Positions 24,956 to 34,687 of a stretch of DNA of 64,000 bases are shown piece by piece. The position numbers and the translations under genes were made by a program. Position 1 is the first letter of the stretch. Each line of letters begins with the position of its first letter. The notes beneath the pieces were generated by a model that did no database searches, was not told the DNA's origin, and saw nothing but the letters and a program-made list of their open reading frames with translations. Source of the DNA: Pseudacidovorax sp. NFM-22 (GTDB taxonomy: Bacteria; Pseudomonadota; Gammaproteobacteria; Burkholderiales; Burkholderiaceae_C); assembly GCF_021401245.1 (NCBI RefSeq), contig NZ_JACBFY010000006.1, forward strand, positions 434,001 through 498,000, read 5' to 3'.

Positions 24956-25708
24956 ATGCAACTGATCTGCCCAGACTGGCCGGCGCCGCCTGGCGTGCAT
25001 GCCCTGTGCACCACGCGCGACGGCGGCGTTTCCGGCAGCGCGCAGGGTGGCGGCTGGGCGGGCCTGAACCTGGGCACGCATGTGGGCGACGACCCGGCGG
25101 CGGTGGCCGAGAACCGCGCCCGGCTGGCCAAGGCCGCGGGTGTGCGTCCCGTCTACCTGCAGCAGGTGCATGGCACGGCCTGCGCGCCGCTCGACGCGGC
25201 AAGCCCGGACGGTCTCGAAGCCGATGCCTGCACGACCGCCGAGACCGGCATCGCCTGCACGATCATGGTGGCCGACTGCCTTCCGGTGCTGCTGTGCGAT
25301 GCGACGGGCCGGCGGGTGGCCGCCGCCCATTGCGGCTGGCGCGGCCTGGCCGCGGGCGTGCTCGACAGCGCCTGCGCTGCCTTCGATGCCGACAGCGAGT
25401 TGATGGCCTGGCTCGGGCCCTGCATCGGCCCGACGGCCTTCGAGGTGGGGCCCGAGGTGCGCGCGGCCTTCCTGGCGTGCGACGACGGCGCGCATGCCTG
25501 CTTCGTGCCGGGCGCCGCCGAGGGCAAATGGCTGGCCGACCTGCCAGCCTTGGCGCGCCGTCGCCTGGCCGCGCTGGGCGTGAGGAAGGTGCATGGCAAC
25601 GACGGCAGCGCCGCCTGGTGCACCGTCGGCAATCCCTCAGTCTTCTTTTCGTACCGGCGCGACGGGCGCGTCAGCGGGCGCTTCGCCGCCCTGGTCTGGC
25701 GCGACTGA
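24956..25708 (+). CDS. pgeF: Peptidoglycan editing factor PgeF (multicopper-polyphenol-oxidase fold)
   Basis: 250-residue YfiH/DUF152 protein. In E. coli PgeF removes misincorporated serine-containing muropeptide precursors in the cytoplasm; earlier reports of laccase or adenosine phosphorylase activity concern the same family. Conserved metal/active residues visible: QQVHG, VADCLPVLL and AAHCGWRGL, plus GPCIGP and FSYRRDGR.SGR near the C-terminus. The ATG at 24956 is 28 nt after maiA on the same strand. Its last 72 nt overlap the end of a minus-strand gene for a small membrane protein (25637-25945). Confidence 0.9.
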   Translation: MQLICPDWPAPPGVHALCTTRDGGVSGSAQGGGWAGLNLGTHVGDDPAAVAENRARLAKAAGVRPVYLQQVHGTACAPLDAASPDGLEADACTTAETGIACTIMVADCLPVLLCDATGRRVAAAHCGWRGLAAGVLDSACAAFDADSELMAWLGPCIGPTAFEVGPEVRAAFLACDDGAHACFVPGAAEGKWLADLPALARRRLAALGVRKVHGNDGSAAWCTVGNPSVFFSYRRDGRVSGRFAALVWRD

Positions 25709-25945
25709 GCCCGTCGGCTCCGGCGCAGGTTGGTCTGAGCCGTCCTCGGCCGCCTCGCGTGCACGCCGAGCCCGACGCCGCGCTGGCGTGGACAGGATGT
25801 AGCCCACGATGCCCATGGGCAGCAGCCCGTACAGCACGAAGGTGACGATCGCGCCGAGCAGGCTGCCATTGGTGTTCGTGGCTTCGGCCACGGCCATCAT
25901 CACGGCCACGTAGAGCCAGGCGATCACGATGAGATGAAGGAACAC
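25637..25945 (-). CDS. Small two-helix membrane protein of unknown function
   Basis: 102 residues: two hydrophobic segments (about 1-21, FLHLIVIAWLYVAVMMAVA, and 28-50, LLGAIVTFVLYGLLPMGIVG) followed by an Arg-rich stretch TPARRRARRARE and an acidic/Pro-rich cytoplasmic tail. Similar small proteins occur at this position next to pgeF and phaC in Comamonadaceae as far as I recall; no function is known. The 3' end overlaps the 3' end of pgeF for 72 nt in antisense orientation, so the tail sequence is constrained by both frames. It is divergent from phaC (96 bp apart). Confidence 0.65.
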   Translation of the reverse strand: MFLHLIVIAWLYVAVMMAVAEATNTNGSLLGAIVTFVLYGLLPMGIVGYILSTPARRRARRAREAAEDGSDQPAPEPTGSVAPDQGGEAPADAPVAPVRKED

Positions 25946-26041
25946 GGGGCGGCTTTAGAGGTAGGCTTTCCGGGGGAAGAAGGGTCTCGAAAATGCAGGA
26001 TACTCCCCCGACCATCCGTCAGGTGAGGCACCGGAGACTCC

Positions 26042-27775
26042 ATGAACCAGCAAGACGCGAAGGCCCAGATGAACGCCATGTTCGGGCCGTTTCAGCAGGC
26101 ATTGACCGATGGTTGGGGCAAGGCCATGAACGCCTTCGGCCAGCTCGGCAACGGCGGCAGCTTCGGTGGCGCCGCGCAGCCCGAGTTGCCGCGCTTCTCC
26201 TTCGATCCGGGCCGCCTGCAGGCCATCCAGCAGCAGTATGTCGAGGAGGCCGGCGCGCTGTGGCGCCAGGGTCTGTCGGTCCCGCCGCCCGGCGACAAGC
26301 GCTTCGCCGGCGAGGGCTGGGCCGCCAACCCCATGGCCGCCTTCTCGGCCGCCGTGTACCTGCTCAACGCCCGCACCCTGCTGGCCATGACCGAGGCGGT
26401 CGAGGCCGATGCCAAGACCCAGGCTCGGCTGCGCTTCGCGGTCGAGCAGTGGATGGCTGCCTCGGCGCCCAGCAACTTCCTGGCCTTCAATGCCGAGGCG
26501 CAGCAGAAGGCGGTCAAGACGCAGGGCGAGAGCATCGCGCGCGGCATGCAGAACCTCATGCACGACATGCGCCAGGGCCATGTCAGCATGACCGACGAAA
26601 GCGCCTTCGAAGTGGGCCGCAACGTGGCCACCACCGAAGGCGCGGTGGTCTTCGAGAACGAACTGTTCCAGCTCATCGAATACAAGCCGCTGGGCGACAA
26701 GGTGCACGAGCGTCCGCTGCTGCTGGTGCCGCCCTGCATCAACAAGTTCTACATCCTCGACCTGCAGCCCGACAACTCGCTGGTGCGCCATGCCGTCGAG
26801 CAGGGCCACCGCACCTTCGTCGTGAGCTGGCGCAATCCCGACGAGTCGCTGGCCCACACGACCTGGGACGACTACATCGAGAAGGGCGCCATCACTGCCA
26901 TCGGCGCGGTGCAGGCCATCAGCGGCCAGGACAAGCGCGGCGGCAAGATCAACGTGCTGGGCTTCTGCGTGGGCGGCACCATCCTGGGCACGGCGCTGGC
27001 CGTGCTCGCGGCGCGCGGCCAGAAGCCGGCGGCTTCGGTCACCTTCCTCACGACGCTGCTGCGCTTCGAGGACACCGGCATCCTCGACGTCTTCATCGAC
27101 GAGGCCTTCGTGCGCTTCCGCGAGATGCAGATGGGCCAGGGCGGCCTGATGCCGGGTGCGGACCTCGCCTCCACCTTCAGCTTCCTGCGGCCCAACGACC
27201 TGGTCTGGAACTACGTGGTGGGCAACTACCTCAAGGGCGAGTCGCCGCCGCCCTTCGACCTGCTCTACTGGAACAGCGACGCCACCAACCTGCCCGGGCC
27301 CATGTACGCCTGGTACCTGCGCAACACCTACCTCGAAGACAAGCTCGCCGACAAGGATGCGGTCACGGTCTGCGGCGAGAAGGTGGACCTGGGCCGCATC
27401 GACATCCCGGCTTACATCTACGGCTCGCGCGAGGACCACATCGTGCCCATCGGCGGCGCCTATGCCACCACGCAGCTGCTGTCGGGTCCGATGCGCTTCG
27501 TGATGGGCGCCTCGGGCCATATCGCCGGCGTGATCAACCCGCCCGCCAAGAAGAAGCGCAGCCACTGGCTGCGCGAGGACGACCGCTTTCCGCCCACGCA
27601 CGCCGAGTGGCTGGACGGCGCCACCGAGTACCCGGGCAGCTGGTGGACCGACTGGGACGCCTGGCTCAAGCGCCATGCCGGCAAGCAGATCGCCGCGCCC
27701 AAGGCCTATGGCAACGGCGCCGCCTACAAGGCCATCGAGCCCGCGCCCGGCCGCTACGTCAAGGCCAAGGCCTGA
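26042..27775 (+). CDS. phaC: Class I poly(3-hydroxyalkanoate) synthase
   Basis: 577-residue synthase that polymerises 3-hydroxyacyl-CoA into intracellular polyester granules. The N-terminal half (about 1-200) is the granule/dimer-associated domain with FLAFNAEAQQKAVKTQGES; the alpha/beta-hydrolase domain carries the PhaC lipase-like box GFCVGG with nucleophile Cys309, the catalytic Asp in SREDHIVPI and the His in GASGHIAGVINPP. Size and order fit class I (Cupriavidus type), which prefers short-chain monomers. Start at 26042 has GGAG 6 nt upstream. phaA follows 44 nt downstream; no phaB or phasin gene is in the window. Confidence 0.95.
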   Translation: MNQQDAKAQMNAMFGPFQQALTDGWGKAMNAFGQLGNGGSFGGAAQPELPRFSFDPGRLQAIQQQYVEEAGALWRQGLSVPPPGDKRFAGEGWAANPMAAFSAAVYLLNARTLLAMTEAVEADAKTQARLRFAVEQWMAASAPSNFLAFNAEAQQKAVKTQGESIARGMQNLMHDMRQGHVSMTDESAFEVGRNVATTEGAVVFENELFQLIEYKPLGDKVHERPLLLVPPCINKFYILDLQPDNSLVRHAVEQGHRTFVVSWRNPDESLAHTTWDDYIEKGAITAIGAVQAISGQDKRGGKINVLGFCVGGTILGTALAVLAARGQKPAASVTFLTTLLRFEDTGILDVFIDEAFVRFREMQMGQGGLMPGADLASTFSFLRPNDLVWNYVVGNYLKGESPPPFDLLYWNSDATNLPGPMYAWYLRNTYLEDKLADKDAVTVCGEKVDLGRIDIPAYIYGSREDHIVPIGGAYATTQLLSGPMRFVMGASGHIAGVINPPAKKKRSHWLREDDRFPPTHAEWLDGATEYPGSWWTDWDAWLKRHAGKQIAAPKAYGNGAAYKAIEPAPGRYVKAKA

Positions 27776-27819
27776 TCCTCCCACCCATCCCCATTCGATT
27801 TCACTGAAGAGAGAGCACC

Positions 27820-28998
<1,179 letters not shown>

Positions 28999-29050
28999 CC
29001 CGGCGCCGACGGCTGGCCGCATTCCGGCACAGCCGCTCCGATCCCAGCGA

Positions 29051-29080
29051 CAAGGCCCGGCATGTCCGGGCCTTGTGCTT
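29051..29080 (+). terminator. Hairpin terminator after phaCA
   Basis: Perfect 10-bp stem (CAAGGCCCGG at 29051-29060 with CCGGGCCTTG at 29066-29075, loop CATGT), followed by a short T-containing tail (TGCTTT). It lies between the convergent phaA and GGDEF genes and could serve both; the T-tract is weak. Confidence 0.55.
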
Positions 29081-30880
29081 TCAAGCCGGAGGCATGTCGC
29101 TCGCGAAGCTGAAGCCCGGCGCTTCGGACTGTTGCTTGCTGTGGTACATCGCACGGTCGGCGGCGCGCAGCAGGGCGTCGAGGCTGTCGCCGTCCTGCGG
29201 CCGGCGGGCGATGCCGATGCTCATGCCGACGCGCAGGCCCTGGCCTTCCCAGTCCACGGGCAAGGACGACTGGGCGAGCAGGCGCTGCGCCAGTCCGGTG
29301 AGCGCGTCGGGGTGGGGGTCGCCGGCCACCAGCAGGGCGAATTCATCGCCCCCCAGCCGGGCCACCAGGTCCGAGTCGCGCACCGCTTCGCGCAGGCGCG
29401 CGGCGAGGGCTGCGAGCACCGCGTCGCCGGCCGCATGGCCATGGCGGTCGTTCACGGCCTTGAACCCGTCCAGGTCGAGCAGCAGCACGGCAAAGGGCCG
29501 CCCCTCGCGCAGCCACCGGTCGGCCTGCACCTCCAGCCCGGCCCGGCTGGCCACGCTGGTCAGGGGATCGGTGCGCAGGGCATCGATCAACTCCAGGTTG
29601 TGGGCCGCCAGCGCCTGTTCGGAGCGCAGCACCAGCCGCAGACGCGAGGCGGCCGCGACGGCGAACACGACCAGTTCGAGCACCAGCGCACCCTGCGTCA
29701 GGTTCATCTGGCCCGGCCGCCAGTTCAGCCAGCCCCAGGCGGCAAAGATGATGGCGCACACCGCCAGCAGGAGCAGCGCCACGCCCACGCAATACAGCAC
29801 GGCCGGCCAGTAGCGGCGCCGGCCCGCCACCAGGGCGCCGGCCAGTAGGACGGCCGAGGCCAGCACCACCGACGCCTGCACCAGGTTGAAGGTCAGCAGC
29901 GGATGCCGCCCGAAGAGCCCGTAGACGGCCGCGACACTCAGCGCAAACAGCAAGCCGACCACCAGCCGGTCGAGCCAGGGCGCGAACTGCCGCAGGTTGA
30001 GCAGCCGCCGCCCGAACTGCAGCTTGCAGATGGCCCACAGCGCCGGCATGAGCGTGTAGGTGACGCCCGCCGCTGCCGGCCAGTTGGCGAAGGGGTAGCG
30101 CAGCAGATGCCCGTTGATGCCGGCCAGCGCACCCAGCGCGCACAGGCAGGACAGCAGGTAGTAGACGTAGATGGCTTCGCCGAAGACCAGCAGCAGCACC
30201 AGGCCGTACACCAGCAGGCCGATCAGGATGCCGTAGCTGATGCCGTCAAACATGCGCTTGTCCTGGGTGGATTCCAGGTAGTCGGCGGTGCGCCAGACGC
30301 GCATGTCGTAGACGCGGGCGAAGGTGGATTCGGCCCGCACATACACCGTGTAGGGCTGCGCGTCGGGCAGGTGGAAGCGCCAGGCCATTTGCTCGGAGGA
30401 GGCCGGGCGCGTGCGCCACGGATGCCGCATGCCCGTCACCACGGGCTCGGCCAGCGCATGGCCGTCGGGTGCGAAGGGGCCATAGAAGCGCATCTCGTGC
30501 GTGGAGACCGAAGGGACCAGCAGCAGCCATTCCTGCGGTGCATCGGCCGGATCGGCCAGTCGCAGCTGGAACTTGAACCACAGCACCCGATCGGCCTCGC
30601 GGCCCCGCAGCGGATCCTCCGGCAGGGCGAAGCGCGACTGCCACTCGGGCCGGCGCACCTCGTCGAGCGTGAGCGTGCGGCTGGTGTCGTCCAGCACCTG
30701 CAGGTGCCAGGCCAGGGGCAGGCCGCCGGCCTGGCGGCTGATGGCCGCGGGCGCCATTCGCTCGGACGGCGAGGGGACGATGGCCTGCGCCACGGCCCAG
30801 GCCGCCAGGCCCAGCCACAGCAGCGTGCCGAGGCACAGCCTGCGCCAGTGGCGTGCGCCTGCCGCGGCGCTGGGCCTCAT
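29081..30880 (-). CDS. 7TMR-DISM sensor diguanylate cyclase
   Basis: 599-residue membrane cyclic-di-GMP synthase. Signal/first hydrophobic stretch (about 15-33), a periplasmic 7TMR-DISMED2-type domain (about 45-200, including WFKFQLRLADPA and YTVYVRAESTFARVYDMRVW), seven membrane helices (about 215-420), then GGDEF (about 435-590). The active motif RLGGDEF is intact with an RDSD inhibition site five residues upstream; DLDGFKAVNDRHGH and SIGIARRPQDG are also standard. Its ATG overlaps the stop of the nucleoside deoxyribosyltransferase-like gene (ATGA at 30877-30880), implying coupled translation. No EAL domain. Confidence 0.92.
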   Translation of the reverse strand: MRPSAAAGARHWRRLCLGTLLWLGLAAWAVAQAIVPSPSERMAPAAISRQAGGLPLAWHLQVLDDTSRTLTLDEVRRPEWQSRFALPEDPLRGREADRVLWFKFQLRLADPADAPQEWLLLVPSVSTHEMRFYGPFAPDGHALAEPVVTGMRHPWRTRPASSEQMAWRFHLPDAQPYTVYVRAESTFARVYDMRVWRTADYLESTQDKRMFDGISYGILIGLLVYGLVLLLVFGEAIYVYYLLSCLCALGALAGINGHLLRYPFANWPAAAGVTYTLMPALWAICKLQFGRRLLNLRQFAPWLDRLVVGLLFALSVAAVYGLFGRHPLLTFNLVQASVVLASAVLLAGALVAGRRRYWPAVLYCVGVALLLLAVCAIIFAAWGWLNWRPGQMNLTQGALVLELVVFAVAAASRLRLVLRSEQALAAHNLELIDALRTDPLTSVASRAGLEVQADRWLREGRPFAVLLLDLDGFKAVNDRHGHAAGDAVLAALAARLREAVRDSDLVARLGGDEFALLVAGDPHPDALTGLAQRLLAQSSLPVDWEGQGLRVGMSIGIARRPQDGDSLDALLRAADRAMYHSKQQSEAPGFSFASDMPPA

Positions 30881-31422
30881 GGGGCGCCGGCTCCCAGCAG
30901 GCGGGCGAGCATCCGGACCGCGCTGGCGGCGTCCTCGGCCAAGGGCGTGGCGCCCGTGAGCATCAGGTTCAGCCGCTGTCCCCGGCCCTCGACCTCGGTG
31001 CCGTCCGCCTGCTCGCGCAGCACGCCGTGGCTGTCGGTGCCGCAGGGTCGTGCGGCCCGGACCCGGTCGGCATAGCTGCCCGCCGGCACGCCGTACGCGA
31101 CCACGGGCTTGCCCAGCGCGATGGCGAAACCCACCTCGAACACCGTGCCCGAATCGGGCTCCAGCCCGCGGAAGCACTGCAGGTTGGCGATCACGCCGCT
31201 GCAACTGTGGATCAGGTCGACGTTGCCCTGGTAGATGCGGCGGGCCTGCTCGTCGTCGTCCCTGGCACCGGCCAGGTCGATGTGGGCATCGGAAGGCGCC
31301 ACGCCTTCCAGGCCGCAGGCGCTGCACAGCCGCTTGAGTTCGCGGAACACGGCCGGATGGTCGGGCCGGAAGATGTCCGGGCCCGCCAGGTAGACACGCG
31401 GGCGCAGGGGGTCTGCATTCAT
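30877..31422 (-). CDS. Nucleoside 2-deoxyribosyltransferase-like protein
   Basis: 181-residue Rossmann-like protein of the NDT/RCL family, which cleaves or transfers the N-glycosidic bond of deoxynucleosides or nucleoside monophosphates. Family marks: RVYLAGPDIF at the N-terminus (nucleoside-binding), NVDLIHSCSGVIANL, and the catalytic-Glu region SGTVFEVGFAIALGKPVVAY. Two in-frame ATGs (31422 and 31431) are possible; neither has a good Shine-Dalgarno. The stop overlaps the start of a diguanylate cyclase gene, so the pair is probably cotranscribed. Salvage versus nucleotide-hydrolase function cannot be decided from sequence. Confidence 0.82.
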   Translation of the reverse strand: MNADPLRPRVYLAGPDIFRPDHPAVFRELKRLCSACGLEGVAPSDAHIDLAGARDDDEQARRIYQGNVDLIHSCSGVIANLQCFRGLEPDSGTVFEVGFAIALGKPVVAYGVPAGSYADRVRAARPCGTDSHGVLREQADGTEVEGRGQRLNLMLTGATPLAEDAASAVRMLARLLGAGAP

Positions 31423-31540
31423 CGCGCGCATTTTCGCGGTCCGACGTGCGTTTGGGGATGACGAAGACCATAAGCCGTGCTGATGGCTGCCGCCGCAGAC
31501 GCGATGGCCGCGGCCTCGGGCGGCCACCTAGCATCGGTCC

Positions 31541-32329
31541 ATGCCTGTTGCCGCCTTTTTGCCGACGATGACCGCGCCCGAGGCTGGCCGCGACACGCCC
31601 CCGCTGGCCCCCATCGGCATCCTGGGCGGCATGGGGCCGCTCGCGACCCTGGACTTCATGCACAAGGTGCTGGCCGCGACGCCCGCCCGCTGCGACCAGG
31701 ATCACCTGCCGCTGCTGGTCAGCTCCATCCCCCAGATTCCCGACCGGACGGCCGCCTTCCTGGGCGAGGGCGCGTCGCCGTTGCCTGCGCTCGTGGACAG
31801 CGCCAGGCGGCTGGCGGATGCGGGCGCGCGGCTGCTGGTCATGCCCTGCAACACGGCGCACCTGTGGTTCGAGCCGCTGCAGGCCGCGCTCGGCCTGCCG
31901 ATGCTCCACCTGGTGGATGCCGCGCTGGACGAGGCTGTGCGGCAGGCGCCGCCCGGGGCGGCGCTTGGTCTGCTGGCCACGCCGGCCACGCTGGCGTCGG
32001 GCCTGTATGTCCGGCGCGCCGGCGCCGCCGTCCGCTGGCAGATGCCGACACCGGACGAACTGGCCCGGTGGGTGATGCCGGGCATCCAGGCCATCAAGGC
32101 CGGCGATCTGGCACAGGGCGAGGGCTGCCTGCGCCAGGCCGCCCAGGCCCTGGCCGACCGCGGCGCGCGCATTCTGGTGCTGGGCTGCACCGAGATCCCG
32201 CTGGTGCTCGATGCCGGGCGAGCCGGGCTGCCGGTGATCGATGCCACGGCCGCCCTGGCGCGGGCCACGGTGGCCTGGGCGCTGGCGCAACGCGCAGCAC
32301 CACCGATGCGGCAGAAGGCGCCGGCCTGA
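31541..32329 (+). CDS. Aspartate/glutamate racemase family protein
   Basis: 262 residues (or 253 if the ATG ten codons in is used; residues 1-18 look unstructured). Cofactor-independent racemase fold with both catalytic cysteines: MPCNTAH (first) and LGCTEIPLV (second). The start IGILGGMGPLATLDFMHKV is the aspartate-racemase type (TIGR00035-like) rather than MurI. It would interconvert L- and D-aspartate or a related amino acid in the cytoplasm. It stands alone, divergent from the deoxyribosyltransferase gene across about 110 bp and convergent with a LysR gene. Confidence 0.88.
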   Translation: MPVAAFLPTMTAPEAGRDTPPLAPIGILGGMGPLATLDFMHKVLAATPARCDQDHLPLLVSSIPQIPDRTAAFLGEGASPLPALVDSARRLADAGARLLVMPCNTAHLWFEPLQAALGLPMLHLVDAALDEAVRQAPPGAALGLLATPATLASGLYVRRAGAAVRWQMPTPDELARWVMPGIQAIKAGDLAQGEGCLRQAAQALADRGARILVLGCTEIPLVLDAGRAGLPVIDATAALARATVAWALAQRAAPPMRQKAPA

Positions 32330-32405
32330 TCCCCGCCCGCGTCGACGATCCCGCCGCTGACCGCCCGTGCCGGCCTTCCGGCCCGGCGTGGGTACCGCCG
32401 GCCGC

Positions 32406-33296
32406 TCAGCGAGGCTCGGCGGTGACGGCCCGCAGCGCCTTCAGGAAGTCGGCCACCGGCCGCGGCGAGCGCACGCCCTGTGGCAGCAGCGCCCGCACCT
32501 CCACCGCGATCTCCGGCAGCAGCGTGCGCACATGCAGGGCCTCGTCACGCCGGGCCTGGGCGGTGAAGGAGTCGACGATGGCGGGCCCGAAACCCTGTTC
32601 GGCCAGCACCAGCGCGATGTGGTGCGTCTGCACCGTGATGCCGCCCGTGGGCGCCACGCCCAGCCTCGACCACTGTTCGGCCAGCATGGTGCCGATGGGG
32701 TCGCGCTCGTCGATACGGATGATGGGACTGCGCAGCACCTCGTCCAGCGCCACGGTGGCGCGGGTGTCGGCGCCGGCATGGTCCACGCGCGAGACGCACA
32801 CCAGCCGGCCGCTGGCGATGGCCTCCTCGTGCAGGGCCGGATGCGGCGCGCTGCCATAGACGATGCCCACGTCGCCCTCGTGCAGCGCCATCGCCTGCGC
32901 GATCTCGCGCGAATGCAGCGTGCGGATGGTGACTGGCATGTCGGGATGGCGCCGCTTGAAGACGGCCAGCGCGTCGGGCAGCGCCCGCACCGCGAGCGAG
33001 GGCACGATCAGCACCCGCAGCGGCGTACCTTGGTCGCGGCCGAGCGCCAGCGCCACGCGGCGCACCCGCTCCAGCTGCGCCATCAGCGGCTGCACCTCCG
33101 CATACAGCGCCTGCGCCTCGGGCGTGGGCACCAGCCGGTTGCGCTGCCGCGTGAAGAGGGCATAGCCCAGCTGCAGCTCGGCATGCTGCAGCGTCTGCGT
33201 GGCAGCCGGCTGCGTCACATGCAGCAGCCGCGCGGCGGCGCTCACGCTGCCCGTCAGCATGACGGCGTGGAAGACCTCGAGGTGCTTGAGCTTCAT
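32406..33296 (-). CDS. LysR-family transcriptional regulator
   Basis: 296 residues. N-terminal winged helix-turn-helix (about 1-60: FHAVMLTGSVSAAARLLHVTQPAATQTLQ) and a C-terminal substrate-binding-like domain (about 90-290). The HTH is of the group seen in regulators of amino-acid or opine catabolism (OccR/NocR-like). It follows folA by 29 nt at the end of a minus-strand run and is convergent with the racemase gene, so an obvious divergent target is missing; a role for the racemase is only positional speculation. Confidence 0.88.
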   Translation of the reverse strand: MKLKHLEVFHAVMLTGSVSAAARLLHVTQPAATQTLQHAELQLGYALFTRQRNRLVPTPEAQALYAEVQPLMAQLERVRRVALALGRDQGTPLRVLIVPSLAVRALPDALAVFKRRHPDMPVTIRTLHSREIAQAMALHEGDVGIVYGSAPHPALHEEAIASGRLVCVSRVDHAGADTRATVALDEVLRSPIIRIDERDPIGTMLAEQWSRLGVAPTGGITVQTHHIALVLAEQGFGPAIVDSFTAQARRDEALHVRTLLPEIAVEVRALLPQGVRSPRPVADFLKALRAVTAEPR

Positions 33297-33325
33297 CGGC
33301 GGACGCAGCGGACGCCGGGCAGCCG

Positions 33326-33826
33326 TCAGCCCCGCTCGTAGATCACGAACGCGAAGGGCAGGGCTTCGGGCGCGGCGCTGATGTGCGTCTCGCGCGCCGT
33401 CTCGCGCCAGCCGGCATCGAGCACCGGCGCGAAGGCGTCGCCTTCGAAGTCGCGGTCGATCTCGGTCACGACGGCGCGTCGGGCCAGCGGCGCGGCCTCG
33501 GCATAGAGCTGGGCGCCGCCGATCACCCACACATCCTGTGCATCGCCCGCGGCGGCGATGGCCTCGGCCAGGCTGCCGACGCGCATGGCGCCCTCGGCCT
33601 GCCAGTCCGCCTGGCGCGTCACCACGATGTTGGTGCGGCCGGGCAGCGGCCGGAAGCGCGGCGGCAGCGAATCCCAGGTACGGCGACCCATGATGACCGG
33701 GCAGCCGCGGGTCTGGGTGCGAAAGTGCGCCATGTCCTCGGGCAGATGCCAAGGCAGGGCGTTGTCCTTCCCGATGACGCCGTTGGCGGCGCGGGCGTAG
33801 ATCAGGTTCAGGCGGCCCTTCGACAT
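33326..33826 (-). CDS. folA: Dihydrofolate reductase
   Basis: 166-residue cytoplasmic NADPH-dependent enzyme that regenerates tetrahydrofolate. Characteristic residues: NGVIGKDNALPWHLPEDMAHF (quoted partly; Trp and the acidic residue of the folate site), GRRTWDSLP, and DVWVIGGAQLYAEA for the cofactor. Length is normal. It lies 13 nt downstream of thyA, the usual partner, since thymidylate synthase oxidises the folate that FolA reduces. Trimethoprim-binding residues look ordinary. Confidence 0.95.
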   Translation of the reverse strand: MSKGRLNLIYARAANGVIGKDNALPWHLPEDMAHFRTQTRGCPVIMGRRTWDSLPPRFRPLPGRTNIVVTRQADWQAEGAMRVGSLAEAIAAAGDAQDVWVIGGAQLYAEAAPLARRAVVTEIDRDFEGDAFAPVLDAGWRETARETHISAAPEALPFAFVIYERG

Positions 33827-33839
33827 GGCAGCGCCTGGA

Positions 33840-34661
33840 TCAGACCGCCACCGGCGCCTTGATGGCCGGGTGCGGGTCGTAGCCCTCGAATTCGAAGTCC
33901 TCGAACTGGTAGTCGAAGATGCTGGCCGGCCGGCGCTTGATGCGCAGCGTGGGGTACGGCCGCGGCTCGCGCGAGAGCTGCAGCGCCACCTGCTCCGCGT
34001 GGTTGCTGTAGATGTGGCAGTCGCCGCCGGTCCAGATGAAGTCGCCCACCTCCAGGTCGCACTGCTGCGCCAGCATGTGGGTCAGCAGCGCATAGCTGGC
34101 GATGTTGAAGGGCACGCCCAGGAAGATATCGGCGCTGCGCTGGTAGAGCTGGCATGACAGCCGCCCCTCGGCCACGTAGAACTGGAAGAAGGCGTGGCAG
34201 GGCATCAGCGCCATCTTCGAGAGCTCGGCCACGTTCCAGGCGCTGACGATGATGCGGCGCGAGTCGGGGTTGGTCTTGAGCTGTTCGACCACCTGCGCGA
34301 TCTGGTCGATGTGGCCGCCGTCGGGCGTGGGCCAGCTGCGCCACTGCACGCCATACACGGGGCCGAGGTCGCCGTCCTCGCGCGCCCATTCGTCCCAGAT
34401 GGTCACGCCACGTTCGCGCAGCCAGTTGTTGTCGGACGAGCCGGCCAGGAACCACAGCAGCTCATGGATGATGGACTTGAGGTGGACCTTCTTGGTGGTC
34501 ACCAGCGGGAAGCCTTCGCGCAGGTCGAAGCGCATCTGGTGGCCGAACACGCTCTTGGTGCCGGTGCCGGTGCGGTCGCTCTTGAAGACGCCATGCGTGT
34601 CCACATGGCGCATGAAGTCTTCGTACTGGGAGCGGATGGGGTGGGTGTCGGCGCGGGTCAT
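33840..34661 (-). CDS. thyA: Thymidylate synthase
   Basis: 273 residues; makes dTMP from dUMP with methylenetetrahydrofolate. The active-site Cys is in [13 protein letters not shown]; the folate/dUMP motifs [35 protein letters not shown] and GDCHIYSNH are all intact. The ATG at 34661 gives a slightly longer N-terminus (about 11 residues) than E. coli Thy[13 protein letters not shown] aligns soon after. It is in the run DUF2069 - FAD oxidase - DTW - thyA - folA - lysR with short gaps throughout. Confidence 0.96.
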   Translation of the reverse strand: MTRADTHPIRSQYEDFMRHVDTHGVFKSDRTGTGTKSVFGHQMRFDLREGFPLVTTKKVHLKSIIHELLWFLAGSSDNNWLRERGVTIWDEWAREDGDLGPVYGVQWRSWPTPDGGHIDQIAQVVEQLKTNPDSRRIIVSAWNVAELSKMALMPCHAFFQFYVAEGRLSCQLYQRSADIFLGVPFNIASYALLTHMLAQQCDLEVGDFIWTGGDCHIYSNHAEQVALQLSREPRPYPTLRIKRRPASIFDYQFEDFEFEGYDPHPAIKAPVAV

Positions 34662-34687
34662 GGGCGGTCGCAAAAGCAGGCCGGATT

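Noticed and set aside
29081..32290. A single very long minus-strand frame containing the diguanylate cyclase
   Set aside because: Only the part from 30880 down is protein-like; the upstream part overlaps the deoxyribosyltransferase and racemase genes in other frames.
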